Assembly: GCF_027943255.1 (NCBI RefSeq)
Contig: NC_072894.1
Coordinates: forward strand, 81,569,601 to 81,633,600
From: Anastrepha obliqua
Taxonomy: Eukaryota; Arthropoda; Insecta; Diptera; Tephritidae
Length of the DNA stretch: 64,000 bases
Direction: 5' to 3'
Below, piece by piece: positions 35,793-47,503 of the stretch. The translations under genes and the position numbers were made by a program. A model generated the notes under the pieces. It worked only from the letters and a program-made list of their open reading frames with translations. It had not been told where the DNA came from and searched no databases. The number at the start of each line of letters is the position of its first letter. Positions within the stretch are counted from its first letter, which is position 1.

Positions 35793-35874
35793 GCGATAAA
35801 TTCAATGATTTGCTAAAAGAGAATAAAATTAATACAAAACAAAGCAAGTTCTTTGATACAATTTCATTCGAACT

Positions 35875-36119
35875 TTATTGTAACACTTTTTGGTAGACAA
35901 CGTTTTTGGTTTTTCCATCTTTCGCGTAAATGAATAATGACGATGGTTTACCTACTCGTGAGCAAGCTACATACGTTTGTCCATGAGAAAAAATTCGGTA
36001 TTCTAAATTAATACCGCACATTTGTAGAGACTGTCCTTGCGCCTTATTAATTGTCATAGCGAAGGCAAGGCGAATAGGGAACTGCAAACGTTTGAAATCG
36101 AATGGTAAATCCGCCGGAA
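35875..36119 (-). pseudogene. Helitron helicase C-terminus, out of frame
   Basis: Reads IPADLPFDFKRLQFPIRLAF then AMTINKAQGQSLQMCGINLE, with the helicase motif V-VI region (TINKAQGQSL; YVACSRVGKPSSLFIYA). It joins directly to the 36120-37253 frame after one frameshift and ends at a normal C-terminal stop. Only this junction and the missing Rep half visibly disable the gene. Confidence 0.88.
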
Positions 36120-37253
36120 TCAGTGATCTTCTCCTTTGTACTTCCCTTTCAAAATTGTTGCTTCGATAACGTTACCCATTACCTTCTTCAAAGCGAGTCT
36201 GGTACCGTCGTAAAGTCGTGGCACATTACTGTTGCGCAGCATAATAATCGGTGCTGCAATTTTTAATCGTAAATTATAAGGTGGTAGGCCTGGCAAATCG
36301 AGTGAGTTTAAGAATTCAGTGGGATAATTTACGACATCATCTTGATCAGTAATAGAGTCCATTGACTTATATGCAACTATGTCACCAGGTATTTGATTCA
36401 AAATAGCTGCATTTATATCATTGAAGTCCTTATTTTCCCCAGCTAAAATTGCTCTTTCACTGAGCCAATCATGGTTTTTGTAATGTTGAACTATGTTTGG
36501 AAATACACTCTGTATCAATGCCTCTTTAGACAGTGCAAAAGTGCAGAAGTTGTTAGGCAATGTAATCATTCCTGTTGGATCGACAGACATTTGGCCATTT
36601 CCGATTTTCAGTAATTGGTGTGAAAATTCAGCTGCTGATGGATCGTTCTGTAGTTGAACACGTACGTTTGTAGCAAGTGTAAGCGTGTTTACATGTCTCC
36701 ATAAATACGATGATTTTAAGCATGCATTGATTTCATCTGCAGCCGTAGATTTTGGGATCACAGGTAATGTTTGCCTGAAATCTCCAGCCAATAAAATCAT
36801 GGCACCTCCAAAGACTGTTTGGCTTCCTCGTAGATCTTTCAAAGTTCTATCAAGTGCTTCCAATGATTTCTTGTGTGCCATAGTACACTCGTCCCATACG
36901 ATGAGCTTACATACTTTAAGAACTTTTGCCATTCCAGATGTTTTCGAAATATTACATGTTGGTGTTTCATTTACCTGCATATTCAAAGGCAACTTTAATG
37001 CAAAGTGTGCTGTGCGATCGCCTTCCAGTAATGTAGCCGCAGTTCCGGAAGAAGCGAGTACCAATGCAACGTTATTATCTGATCGAAGTGTTGCTAATAT
37101 CAATGAAATCAAAAAGGTCTTTCCTGTTCCTCCAGAAGCATCCAAGAAAAACAATCCATCAGTTCCATGGCTAACATTATTCATGACTGTATCATAAACA
37201 TGTTGTTGTTTATACACGACACAAATCGTTTCACAATAACGAAAAATTCGCAT
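36120..37253 (-). pseudogene. Helitron PIF1-like helicase domain, main part
   Basis: 377 codons with superfamily 1 helicase motifs in order: Walker A DASGGTGKTFL (about residue 39-49), a Q/Ia region LVLASSGTAATLL, Walker B LIVWDECTMAHKKSLEAL (about 117), motif III GGAMILLAGDFRQTLPV (about 150). The stretch ILAGENKDFNDINAAILNQIPG follows, then PIIMLRNSNVPRLYDGTRLA. These are the hallmarks of the Helitron helicase. The Met at 37253 is probably not the true start: homologous sequence begins only at about VYDTVM and non-coding DNA lies upstream. The frame ends at 36120 by a one-base shift plus a small deletion; the remaining C-terminus continues at 36119-35875 in another frame. Confidence 0.9.
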
Positions 37254-37548
37254 ATTTATTCAAAAAAAGTTGTACATATAAAATGAATGTTAATTCGGAA
37301 CTTAATCTAAGAATCGAGCAATTTTCACTAAAAACACAATTTGTACAATATTTTAATTTTTTCTTTTTTTTATATGAAGAAATTATTAAAAAAAAAATTT
37401 TTTTGCTAAAAACCTTCCTCTAGTGGATCCCTATAATATGAAAAAAAGAACGAATAAAATTGGCCTCAAATTGTGCCAAATGGCCCAAAAAAATGCGTAC
37501 AAACGAACATCATTTCATTTTTATCTATATAGATATTGGATGACGAAT

Positions 37549-37576
37549 ATATATATACATATATATATATATATTA

Positions 37577-37612
<36 letters not shown>
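37549..37612. repeat. (TA)n microsatellite
   Basis: About 64 bases of near-perfect TA repeats with a few ATT interruptions. Open frames across it (37423-37674) are not genes. Confidence 0.95.
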
Positions 37613-37615
<3 letters not shown>

Positions 37616-37697
37616 AAGCAAAAGTATTGAATGGATCTGCTTATGTATTAGTTAAACAATGTAGTGTGCATTAGTTTTCGTCATCCAGTTATTAATA

Positions 37698-38560
37698 CAA
37701 GGTGGCGCAAAAGTAACCTTGCAATGTTTTTTGGCTGTAATTTAAAAAAAAAATGAAAAACTTTGATTCTTCTTGTGGATTCTTTTTATTTGGTCTTTTA
37801 ATTTTTTTTACATCAAGTCGAGAATATGATGTCATGTAAATGGCCGCCGCCACAGTTGATTGCCATTTGAGCCCTTTTTATGGCATTTTCCATCACTTTG
37901 GCCAAAACTTAAGGCGATAGGTCCTCACATTCTTGACGGATATTGTCTTTAAGAGCTGCAAGAGTCTGAGGCTTGTTGACATAAGCCCGCGACTTCAAAA
38001 AGCCCCACAAAAAGAAGTCTGGAGCGGTCAAATCAGGCGATCTTGCTGGCCAGTGCAAGATTAGGCGCCCGGGAAATGCATCCTTCAGCATATCGGTTGT
38101 GGCACGTGCAGTGTGTGCCGTTGCACCGTCCTGTTGGAACCACATGTTTTCCAATCCCAATTGATCAAGTTGCAGCAAAAAGAATTCGTTGATCATTGCT
38201 CTGTAGCGCTCACAATTCACAGTAACCGTTTGGCCCGCGACGTCTTCGAAGAAAAAAGGTCCGATGACTCCTCCAGCGAAAACAGCACACCATACAGTGA
38301 TTTTGAGCGGGTGTAATGGCTCTTCGTGGGTTACACGCGGATTTTCAGTGCCCCAGAAGCGTAAACTTTGCTTATTTACGTACCCGCTAAGATGAAAATG
38401 GGCCTCATCACTCATGATTATTTTTGATGAAAAATCATCTTCCTCTTGGTGGTGATTAAGGATGGCTTGAGCGTATGTTAGACGCGATTGGCGGTCAGCA
38501 GCTAACAGCTGATGCACCGTCTGGACTTTGTACGGAAACATCTTCAAATCTTATACCAAA
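37698..38560 (-). pseudogene. DD41D mariner transposase, 5'-truncated
   Basis: The open frame 37909-38547 (212 codons) covers the catalytic core: IIMSDEAHFHLSGYVNKQSL (first Asp), HPLKITVWCAVFAGGVIGPF, NMWFQQDGATAHTAR (second Asp), WPARSPDLTAPDFFLWGFLK (third Asp). A five-residue in-frame deletion after GRLI shortens the last spacing to 36; with the residues present in relatives it would be 41 (DD41D). A frameshift at 37909 separates the tail VMENAIKRAQMAIN, GGGHLHDIIFST. The N-terminal helix-turn-helix is missing. One TIR-like end lies at 37698 (caaggtggcgcaaaagtaac) after TA; no partner on the right. Confidence 0.88.
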
Positions 38561-40090
38561 ATTATTTATTGTCATGCATTTATGCCCTGTATGCACTAAG
38601 TATACACTATAATATTTCTATTCTTTGGTATAATATTATTTTTCATATTCTTTTATTGCAATTTTTGCAAAAATAAATAAACATTTATAAAATTTAACTT
38701 TGTTTGCAAACAGTTGAAGCAGGTAACTTTCGTGACCCCATATTAAATCCAAGCCTTGCATTATGCTGTGATTGCAAACCTGAAAAGGGGACGAAATTTA
38801 CAAATTCTTTCAACAACTTTTTTGTGAGGCGAACAGACGGTTGCTCACTTAAAGTTATGTATAGTTTACATTTTTCTCTGTTTATTTTTATATTTCTCCC
38901 TTCAAGTAACTTTTGGTTATTTTATCGTCGCCCAAAATTTGCCGCTGTTTGAGCACAAAGTTCCGCATAATAACATCAATACTTAAAGCGAAAACAAAAC
39001 ATTTTACCCTACACTACCAAATTTTACCATTATACTCAGATATTATAATATATATATATAATATCTTCGTAGGTACAATACATAAATCAAAAGCAAGAAA
39101 ACTAGCAACAATCATCTTAGTATTTCCATAAACTAAGCGCCTTTGAGGAGAGCACAGTGAACAATTTGAATGGGTGAATATTTGCAGGAAGTACTCAAAA
39201 TCCGAAACTCTATTTAAGTCGACACCTGTGGTTGATGCTGTTAATTAAAACGTGTCGTGGTCTCAACTGAACGAAGTATTGTTGCATCGAACAAACGATT
39301 TCAGTCGACAGTATTCCGGATGACCCAACAAATACAAGTTGCAACTCAGCTCATCTCAACTCAACTCAGTTCAACAATGCAATTTCTCGAGTGCCCAACA
39401 GCAATGTGTAAGCAACTTATTTGGAAAACTTAAATGAAATCGGCGTGGAAATGGTTAGGTAGCGAAGAATAGGAAGAGCTGGACGATTTGCATCTAGTCC
39501 TAGTGTAGAAAGGATACTGCAGACTGTTTAAATTGCTGTTTCTATCGAAATGAAAACAGAGTTAACTACATTCGGTTTCATGCTACGTAAAGTATTTTCA
39601 AAAGTTAGGCGATGAATTGTGCTTCAATTAAGGAAAACGTTGAATAAGTTGTGTACAAATTTATTGCGATTGAAAAACGGAGAAGAGTTTTACGCCAAAA
39701 ACTATTGTTCAAAAGTTATTGGGTAAAAAACAAACTAGAGGAATGCAATCGTAAGTGCTTGGTTTTGGATTTTTCAAGTTGCCCAAATTTCAAGTAACTT
39801 TTTGAAGCTCGGAAATAGTAAGTGCATTAAAAAATACTGCAATTGTTTTGTGAAGATAACTTATGTTGGGCGATGTCTCGAAAGCAATCAAAGGCCTTGA
39901 AGGTTAGGCACTGGAACGGCGGAAAAAATTAGCATACTTTTAGAATTTTTTCAGTAGCATTATGAAATACACAAAAATTCTGAAAAACTTCAATTACCGC
40001 ACATGACAAAAAATCCACACAGACAGCCAATCAACGTGTAACTGTGAATCTACAATTAATTGCTAGTCATTCTTTGAAGCTGGAACATCT
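38561..40090. other. No gene or element recognised
   Basis: AT-rich; short frames at 38704-39131 have no motifs. The 39230-39400 stretch has repeated 'caactcagctcaactcaactcag' wording, a local low-complexity run. Confidence 0.45.
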
Positions 40091-40094
40091 TACG

Positions 40095-41070
40095 TGTACA
40101 TACCAGTTTCATCAAAAAGTTCCCGCAACAACCGCCAGGGGACGATCTAAGTTAGTAGATTTAATTTCCGTTTTCTTTGTTGGGTTGCCATATCTGTGAA
40201 GTTCTGGCATGAACGGCTCAGACGAGATCGCGTGTACATAAAGGAATATAAACAGCCTGCATATTGGCAGATCGAAAACTGATGAAAATATCAGTAAAGT
40301 ATAAGAAAAGTTATTCAATAACCACAAATTAACCTTCAAAGAACTGGCAGAAGATTTTAATGCGTTCAAAACATTCTAGCTAATGATTTGGGTTTGCGCC
40401 GAGTTGCTCTAAAGTTGATTCCAAAGTACATGAACTTCAAGCAAAAAAGGGATCGCGTTGATATCACCAAATACATGATTTTCAAGGCTAAATTCGACCC
40501 AATATTCCTCAAAAGCATCGTTACTGAGACGAGACGTTGGTTTATAAGCACAACACACAATCCAGACATCAGGCGAGTGAGTGGAGAGCTCCGAATGAAC
40601 CGAGACCAAATACAGTAGTTTTCAGTCAAAACAGAATGCCATGTTCTCGGTTTTGTACAAGGTCAGACAGTTCATAAAAACTAATATTTGGGCATTTTGG
40701 AATATTTATGTGAAGTAAATCGGAAAAGGATTTGTAGGAAAACAACTCGAGAAATTTGCACCATGATTATGCGACGTCGCCCATGGTCATCATTACCGGT
40801 AAATTTTTGATCAAGAACGAAACGAATACCATCCAACAACCATCAAAGTCACCTGATATGCAATTTGTTTCTGTTTTCTCGAGTAAAAAACCCACTACGA
40901 GGAACCACTTCAGCGTTTTAAAAGCCCAAAGGAAGTAATGGAAAAATTACAGACGGCTCTGATGAGTATACCGAAAATAGAGTACCATAAATGTTTCGAG
41001 CCCTGGATCAAACGCTAGCATAAGTGCGTTGCAGTTTATGGGAGTACTTTGAAAACGATAATATCACTTT
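40095..41070 (+). pseudogene. Degenerate full-span DD34D mariner relic
   Basis: Same family as 5055-5960 and 13640-13990. In order: LGLRRVALKLIPKYMNFKQK, RDRVDITKYMIFKAKFDPIF, LKSIVTETRRWF (TGDETW box with D lost), LHHDYATSPMVIITGKFLIK and NETNTIQQPSKSPDMQFV (second Asp region HHDNA as HHDYA, and the SPD block), then IPKIEYHKCFEPWIKR near 40975 as C-terminus. Frames change at least three times. It starts in the shared leader gacgatctaagttagtag. It shows the gene order of a whole element, but is dead. Confidence 0.8.
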
Positions 41071-41194
41071 TGCTGAATAAGATTTTGCAGAACTTTTGAT
41101 CAAGGTTCTCTAAAGCAATAGTTTGTACCGACAGTGTTGTCGAACTAACTTGTGAGGCTTCTTCCACTTCCCATTAGCCGAAAATGTACCAGCA

Positions 41195-41350
41195 AATCGT
41201 AGAGAGAATTTGCATAAAGCTGGTCTAAAAATAAGCCCGATAAATGGGTGCCATACGAGTTAACGCAAAAAAAACTTCGGACTGAATTGAGACGAATTTT
41301 GTAACCGGTGGTAACTGGCAATGAAAAACGCTTCGCTTCGAACAAGAGAC
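41195..41350 (+). pseudogene. Mariner scrap, linker to first catalytic Asp
   Basis: Reads KWVPYELTQKKLRTELRRIL then VVTGNEKRFASNKRR: the WVPHEL linker and the VTGDEKW box with D changed to N. A different subfamily from the relic just upstream, closer to mauritiana-type wording. Confidence 0.65.
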
Positions 41351-41692
41351 GGAAAGGATCATAATCAAACAGCCCTAGTCCATATGACAGCCAAACCCAT
41401 ATAGGATTCGGGGTTATATCGATTCGTCAGATAACCCAGACTAAGCAATAAAATATTATTAAGTTTCCAAGCATTGAAAAAACCATATTCATAGTATAAA
41501 ATTTCCGTCATTAGGAGAGGCGCTTGTGAAAATAAGCTTGTGAAGTTTTTAACTAATACAATTTCTTCAAACGCGGAAATACGAAATTACCTTCAAAATG
41601 TATCGAGCAAAACGGCGCATATTCGATCAAACGGATAGTGCTCCTCAATTTTATCATCGAAATGAACTGAAAATGAATAGAACTTTTTACTA

Positions 41693-42032
41693 GACCAATA
41701 TATTAATTAATTAATAATTGGCGCGTACACTTCTTTTAGGTGTTTGGCCGAGCTCCTCCTCCTATTTGGGGTGTGCGTCTTGATGTTGTTCCACACATGG
41801 AGGGACCTACAGTTTCAAGCCGACTCCGAACGGCAGATATTTTTATGAGGAGCTTTTTCATGGCAGAAATACACTCGGAGGTTTGCCATTGCCTGCCGAG
41901 GGGCGACCGCTATTAGAAAAATGTTTTTATTAATTTTGCTTTCACCGAGATTCGAACCAACGACCTCTCTGTGAATTCCGAATGGTAATCACGCACCAAC
42001 CCATTCGGCTACGGCGGCCGACCAATACATAA
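41693..42032 (-). repeat. Complete tRNA-derived SINE with target duplication
   Basis: SINE at 41706-42020 on minus, almost identical to 17733-18041. B box complement at 41947-41958, A box complement at 41996-42011. The tail is a TTAA-rich repeat (tattaattaattaataatt). Flanking repeats accaatatatta (from 41694) and accaatacataa (from 42021) match at 10 of 12 positions, consistent with a target duplication. Confidence 0.92.
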
Positions 42033-42980
42033 TCCCCCCTATTTTTCAACGCAAATAAAGACCACCTTAAGCATTTTGATATAAAATCAATTGACATATT
42101 TAAGTGTTCCTTGGCACTGCTGCTTTTTAGCTCGGCCAATTTGTCATAACAGCACTTATGTAAGTAAGTTGCTACAAAATGTTCTATCAAGCCACAAAAA
42201 CAATGTAGTACTAATCTTTCTTGTAAAACTGTTTTGAATTACTACGATCTTTCTTGTTGGCGTTACATTTGGCTAATTGAGCGCAAATTGATTAATTAAA
42301 TTCACGTTCGTCCTACTGCGTCACTGCAGTTTACAGCCCATCAACATCTAACGCTGCTACACTTTTATGACTTCATTAGTTACACAATACGTTGGGATTG
42401 AACAGTTGAGGGAGGAAACAGTAGTTACTTCAAGTGCAGACCAATTCTTATTCAATTAACCGTTGGCAATAAAAATCAATTTCAAGTAGTTAGTGGTTCT
42501 AGTCAAAGCCGATGTTATTACACTTATAATTCTGAATGTTAAGGCAAATGAGAAGGAAAATAGCATCAAGCAGCATTTAAAAAAGTTATATGTTTTCTGT
42601 AATTTGCTTTTACCGCGAGCTAACAATACAATCGATTTGCAGTTGAGCGATTACAAATGACTTTCGATCAAGAGTGTTTAACGAAGCGGAACGTCAAATG
42701 AGTATTGGTTGCATATTTTGTGGCGCTTTGGTATGGCAAATATTACTAGAAGTAAATACAAGTAAGCATTTGCTACATATTTATTATATAGTAGTTCACA
42801 AAATAAAAGGCACACTGTGTTTTGGAAGCAAAAACCCTATATGCTGAAAAAGTAATTTTATTTTTTGATGCCAAAAAGTATATAGCAATGAAAAAAGTCT
42901 GGTTTTTCTTTTTTTATTCCACTTCCAGTTCAAATAAAAAAATGTAAAAAATTTAGCTTATATATAGACACATATATATA
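42033..42980. other. No gene or element recognised
   Basis: AT-rich; an 82-codon minus frame at 41942-42190 is partly SINE and not a gene. Confidence 0.5.
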
Positions 42981-43218
42981 TAATGACGCTTACACCCTTT
43001 TTGGGTGTTTCGCCGAGCTCCTCCTCCTATTTGTGGCATGCGTCTTGATGTTGTTCCACAAATGGAGGGACCTACAGTTTCAAGCCGACTCTGAACGGCA
43101 GATATTTTTTAATATATGAAGAGCTTTTTCATGGCAGAAATGCTCTTGGAGGATTGCCATTGCCTGCCGAGCAGCGACCGCTAGAAGAAAAGCCTTCTTC
43201 TTCATTTTACCATATTTA
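42981..43218 (-). repeat. SINE without tRNA head
   Basis: Minus-strand copy from aatgacgcttacaccctttt to gcgaccgctagaagaaaagc and a short cttcttcttcattttacc, the junction of the AATGAAGAAAAA subfamily. The tRNA head is absent. It carries an internal tataTATA insertion in gatattttttaatatatgaag. Confidence 0.88.
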
Positions 43219-43224
43219 TATCAA

Positions 43225-43405
43225 ATATTTATCATCATCATTGTTAGCGTGATGGTCCGGAGCTTAGAACCTTGGACCCTCTCAATAGATTCGACCAAGA
43301 ATCTCGATCATTCGCAGACATCCTCAAGTTTTTCAGTCCTATGATCTTGGCGCCATCATAAAGTGTGTCAATCCAGGTCTTCCTTGGGCGACCCCTTTTA
43401 TAAGG
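43225..43405 (-). pseudogene. LINE C-terminal end with ATCATC-type tail
   Basis: Minus reading: KRGRPRKTWIDTLYDGAKII, GLKNLRMSANDRDSWSNLLR. This is the GRPRKTW...DR.W motif that closes ORF2 of several LINE clades. It is followed on minus by a (ATGATG)n-like 3' tail (43225-43245). Only about the last 60 residues are left. Confidence 0.65.
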
Positions 43406-43454
43406 CCATTACTATTGTTGACCTGTTTTGTAATTCCGTTGGGGCATTAAAAGA

Positions 43455-43570
43455 TTTGCAACGAAAGCATGAGGCAGACCGAAATCAAGATGGGTTGACG
43501 AACTAGAAGACGACATGGAGAAACTCAAAGTTAGCAACTGGAACGAATCAACGAAGGAATCATCCGTTTC
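43455..43570 (+). pseudogene. Second LINE C-terminal scrap
   Basis: Plus reading: GRPKSRWVDELEDDMEKLKV, SNWNES. The same closing motif as the neighbour but on the opposite strand and with different wording, so from a different LINE. Confidence 0.55.
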
Positions 43571-43979
43571 GTCTGATGAGTCCCTAAGTTCTGTCATAAT
43601 ACCGCGTAAAATGTTATCGTTTTCGGAGTCTTCAAGAATACTAAAACTCATTGATTTAAAATTCACAAGGGCAGCAAAAACATTCTTTTAAATATGAAAA
43701 TCGCTCATTGCTCTGTGAAAATCGTATTCTAGGGATCAAAATAAGAAACTTTGCCGAAGGAACCATACCTCTAAAACGAATTCTGATGTCCCCCAATTTG
43801 GGTCGAACGAAAAATCCCACTTTGACCCATTTAGAGTCCTTCAATCGAGTCCAAATGTATGACCGACCCCCACTAACTTTGGACGGCCGATCGACCCATG
43901 CTAGTGGAACACCCCCTGGAAGTCCCCTGGGGGGTTCCCCATACAATCATTTCAAAATATCACCATTTTTGGCCTTTAC

Positions 43980-44480
43980 ATGAGAAAAGAAACTAAAAAG
44001 TTCGACCGCGTCTATGACATTGTATTAAGTGACCAATATTGGATCTATGTACGTAAGCCGGAAACAAAACAACAATCGGCAGTATGGGTCGGTGTTGCAA
44101 GACGAGCTTAATCCAATAAAAATTGTTAGTGAAAAAGCTCTTCGAGGCAATTTATCAATCGTGTTTTTGCAAAATTTGCCCATGTCGCAGCTAAACCACT
44201 AGAGAAATTTAAAACAGCCAATTCTAAGTGGTACCCAACTATTTGTTTAGCAGATCTCTGCAAAGAATTAAGGAAAACCAAATGCCAAAGTCGCATCATC
44301 CTTCACCAAGGCAATGCGAGATCTCAAATGTTTCTTTGAGCAGAGAGCGTTTTTGAGCACTCAAATGGTCCAAATAATAGGACAGCCCTGACTTGACACT
44401 TAATGATTTCGTTTTGATCCCGAACTTCAAAAATAAAATGCGAGATCAACGTTTCAACTCCTGAAGTAGCAATTGAAACT
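43980..44480 (+). pseudogene. DD34D mariner relic with D-to-G at second catalytic site
   Basis: Reads YDIVLSDQYWIYVRKPETKQ, QSAVWV (first Asp box degraded), then from about 44220: KWYPTICLADLCKELRKTKC, QSRIILHQGNARSQMFL. The HDNA box is HQGNA, with Gly where the second catalytic Asp should be. The third Asp region is broken. Same family as 51660-52500 and 25425-25530. Confidence 0.7.
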
Positions 44481-44559
44481 GTTAAACAGCTCGCTTTGGA
44501 GGTATCCTAAGTCATGAGGATGGCTCCATATTTAGAAGTCCACGCAAGTGTGGAAAGTT

Positions 44560-46085
44560 ACTGATCGCCATTCATTTAAGAGTGGCCAGGACGATTCTTC
44601 TACATATGGTTGAAACAGCTCACAACGTCCTGGATTAGCCCAACACCCATTCGGGAGAGAGCCAACATGAGAAGGCGAAGCACCCTAGGATAGCTGGTTA
44701 TGTGCTGGGTTTGGGACCCGCCACTTAAAAATCCCCTCCAATGAAAACATATACATACAAAGCCTCGGATGAGAACAAATTTTACTGATGACGACCCCTG
44801 CAAACGAACTAAGGATAACGATTTGAGGGCATGCACCTGGAATGGCCGGTCCCTTAAGGGGGAAAGTGCCTCTGCCCGGTTGGTTGATGTCCTCGTAAGA
44901 GTAAAGGCTGACATAAAAATTATGCTTGGCGATTTCAGCGCCAGGGTGGGCAAGGAGAAAATTTTTGGTCAGCGAGCCCGAATTCATAGTCGGTACGACG
45001 AGGAATGTCATGCTGCCGCAGAAAGAAAAGATTCCGCCTATAGGACCAAGCTGCGATCGGGCGCAACGCGAGCCATGTGGGATCGCTACAGAGATCTAAG
45101 GAAGGAAGAGAGACGTATTATCCGAAAGAAGAAACGAGAGGCCGAAATAAGTGAGTACGAGGAGCTTGAGATGGTGGCCAACAGGAAAAACGTACGAAAA
45201 TTCTACCAGAAAGTTCGGTGATTTACAGAACGTTTTAAGACCGGGGTGTTTTCCTGTAAGAACAAAGACGGCGAACTGGTAACTGATATCCAGAGCAATC
45301 TTAAATTATGGAGGGAACACTTCTCGAACATGTTAAACAGTGATAGCTGCGCATGTCAATGAAAATGTGAAGATCCCCAATCGTCGCCGACGGAATTGTC
45401 GTTCCGCTACCCAACCATGACGAGTTGATAATAGCGATAGCTCGGCTAAAGAACAACAAAGCCGCGGGCGCCGACGGACTGCCGGCTGAGCTATTCAAAC
45501 ATGGCGGCGAGGAGTTGGTAAGGTGCATGCATCAGCTCCTATGCAAAATATGGTCGGCTGAAGGCATGTCTGCCGATTGGAATTTAAGTGTGCTCTGTCC
45601 AATCCATAAGAAGGACGATCCTGCAATCTGTGTTAATTATCGCGGGATTAGTCTTCTCAATATCGCCTATAAGATTATAGCGAGCGTATTGTGTGATAGG
45701 CTGAAGCCCACCATCAACCAACTGATTGGACCTTATCAGTGTGGCTTTGCACGTTGGCAACGGCGAATATCGCAGGCGATGGAACGATGAGCTGTATGAG
45801 CTTTACGACGACATAGACATAGCGCAGCGAATAAAGGTACAGGGTCTTCGTTGGCTGGGTCAAGTCGTCCGAATGGATACTAATGCTCGGCTCTGAAAGT
45901 ATTCGATGCGGTACCAGCTGGTGGTAACAGAGGAAGAGGAAGGCCTCCTCTGCGTTGGAAAAATCAGAGAAGGACTTGGCTTCACTTGGTGTGTCCAACT
46001 GGCGCCGTTTAACATGAAAAAAAACGACTGGCGCTTTGTTAAGCTCGGTCAATATCGCATAAGCGGTTATCGAGCCAATTAAAAA
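44560..46085 (+). pseudogene. RTE-type LINE, internally deleted
   Basis: 5' part: leader, then DNDLRACTWNGRSLKGESAS, ARLVDVLVRVKADI (start of the apurinic-type endonuclease). It jumps to KIMLGDFSARVGKEKIFG, then DRYRDLRKEERRIIRKKKRE and NRKNVRKFYQKV. After a frameshift, 45425-45760 gives the RT fingers: IAIARLKNNKAAGADGLPAE, VLCPIHKKDDPAICVNYRGI, SLLNIAYKIIASVLCDRLKP, LIGPYQCGFA. The palm with its catalytic DD is deleted; the frame then shifts to the C-terminus GNGEYRRRWNDELYELYDDI, QGLRWLGQVVRMDTNA, VFDAVPAGGNRGRGRPPLRW. The 3' end is taagcggttatcgagccaat plus AAGAAG. Confidence 0.88.
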
Positions 46086-46575
46086 GAAGAAAGCGTATAC
46101 TCAATTAAAGGTATGATGTTAATATTGACGTTTTTATTTTAAATTGACTTTCTTTGTTTTTGTGTAAGGTTTTAAGTGTTATATTAGTTATTACTATATT
46201 AAATATAATGCATTAACATTTTTTAATTATGTCGACTAAGTTTCTAAGTTTCTTGTACTTTTTTCGTAAGTGAGATGTGCACCTAATTTTCTCAGCAACT
46301 GTTATGCATGTAACAAGAAAGCCGCTGGAGGTCAACTCATGTTATTTTACTGCGCAGCGTTCAATATTGGTCATTGGTTTGCACAACTTGATTAACAGTT
46401 ATGACACTTAATTAGCTGGCGCAAAAAGCACAAGATGATTACTTTGTGTACATTATTGTGTATTGGAATGGAAATCCGAGAAATGATTGTAATGTATGCA
46501 TGTGAAATTAACATTTCCTTAAACAAAAATATTGCAAACATTTTGATTGACAATTATTATAAGCAAGGAAATCTA
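46086..46575. other. No gene or element recognised
   Basis: AT-rich spacer between the RTE 3' end and the next mariner. Confidence 0.5.
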
Positions 46576-47503
46576 AAGGGTGTTTTTTTTAGAGGTTAGG
46601 TTTTCAAGTTGGCACTACTTTTTTCGTAGATGGACTTTTTGACAGCTGTCACTTGATTTATGCTCAGTTTGGTTTGCCATTTCATAATGAATAGACTTAC
46701 ACCTGAACAACGTTTGCAAATCGTGCAAATTTATTACGAAAATAATGGTTCGGTTCGCGCGACGCATCGAAGAAAATTTTGTTCAGCGATGAAGCTCACT
46801 TTTGGTTGAATGGGTATGTCAATAAGCAAAATTGTCGCATTTGGAGTGAACATAATCCCCAAGCCATTGCTGAGACGCCGTTACATCCTCAAAAAGTCAC
46901 TGTTTGGTGTGCTCTATGGGCAGAGGGAATCATTGGTCCATATTTCTTTAAAAATGAAGCCGGCCATAATGTTACAGTCAATGGAGAGCACTATAGAGCC
47001 ATGATTAATGACTTTTTCGTGCCTGAATTGGACGATGTTGATGTCGACGACCTTTGGTTCCAACAAGACGGCGCTACATGCCATACAGCCAACGCAACAA
47101 TCGATTTATTGAAGGAAACTTTTGGTGAGCGCATTATCTCGCGCCGTGGACCTGTGGCGTGGCCTCCATGATCGTGCGATATAGCACCGCTGGACTATTT
47201 CTTGTGGGGCTATGTGAAGTCGCTTGTCTACGCAGATAAGCCCGAGACGATTGACGTCTTGGAAGAGAATATTCGGCGCGTTATTGCTGACATACGGCCC
47301 AAATTGCTGCAAAAAGTGGTCGAAAATTGGGCCTCTCGGCTGGAATTTATTCGAGCCAGCCGCGGCGGCCACTTGCCCGAAATCATTTTTAAAACATAAT
47401 GGCAAACCCTTATCTTTATAATAAAGCTAAATTCTTGGCCTTAACAGTAAATTATATACGTTTTATTTCTTCTTGAAAACCTAACCTCTAAAAAAACACC
47501 CTT
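46576..47503 (+). mobile_element. DD41D mariner element, internally deleted
   Basis: A 928 bp element. TIRs of about 33 bp: left begins aagggtgttttttttagagg (46576), right is its inverse ending at 47503; TA on both sides (46574-46575, 47504-47505). The transposase gene starts at 46687 with MNRLTPEQRLQIVQIYYENN, GSVRATHR, then a deletion removes the rest of the DNA-binding domain and shifts frame into the catalytic core (46775 on). Full-length relatives should be about 1.3 kb. One CGA-to-TGA type stop at 47169 adds a second break. Confidence 0.93.
46687..47399 (+). pseudogene. DD41D transposase, N-terminal deletion and one stop
   Basis: N-terminal 28 codons from 46687 are out of frame with the rest. 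The core from about 46776 reads ILFSDEAHFWLNGYVNKQNC (first Asp), ETPLHPQKVTVWCALWAEGI, DLWFQQDGATCHTANATIDL (second Asp), then TGA at 47169 where relatives have Arg (PPRS), and continues in the same frame with SCDIAPLDYFLWGYVKSLVY (third Asp), ending HLPEIIFKT at 47399. The spacing between the last two Asp is 41. Apart from the deletion and this one stop, the core is intact. Confidence 0.9.

Larger units (their letters stand above)
35766..37260 (-). mobile_element. 5'-truncated Helitron
   Basis: Rolling-circle transposon running on minus. The helicase half of its Rep/helicase protein remains (36120-37253 and 35875-36119); the Rep nuclease with its HUH motif is missing, so the copy is 5'-truncated. 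The 3' end is visible as a hairpin-forming stretch, stems at 35766-35771 and 35787-35792 (ctagcg/cgctag) with a GC-rich loop. On minus it ends CGCTAG followed by T, the CTRR-then-T terminus expected for Helitrons. Confidence 0.85.

Noticed and set aside
36685..37197. 170-codon plus-strand frame
   Set aside because: Shadow of the Helitron helicase, whose motifs lie on minus.
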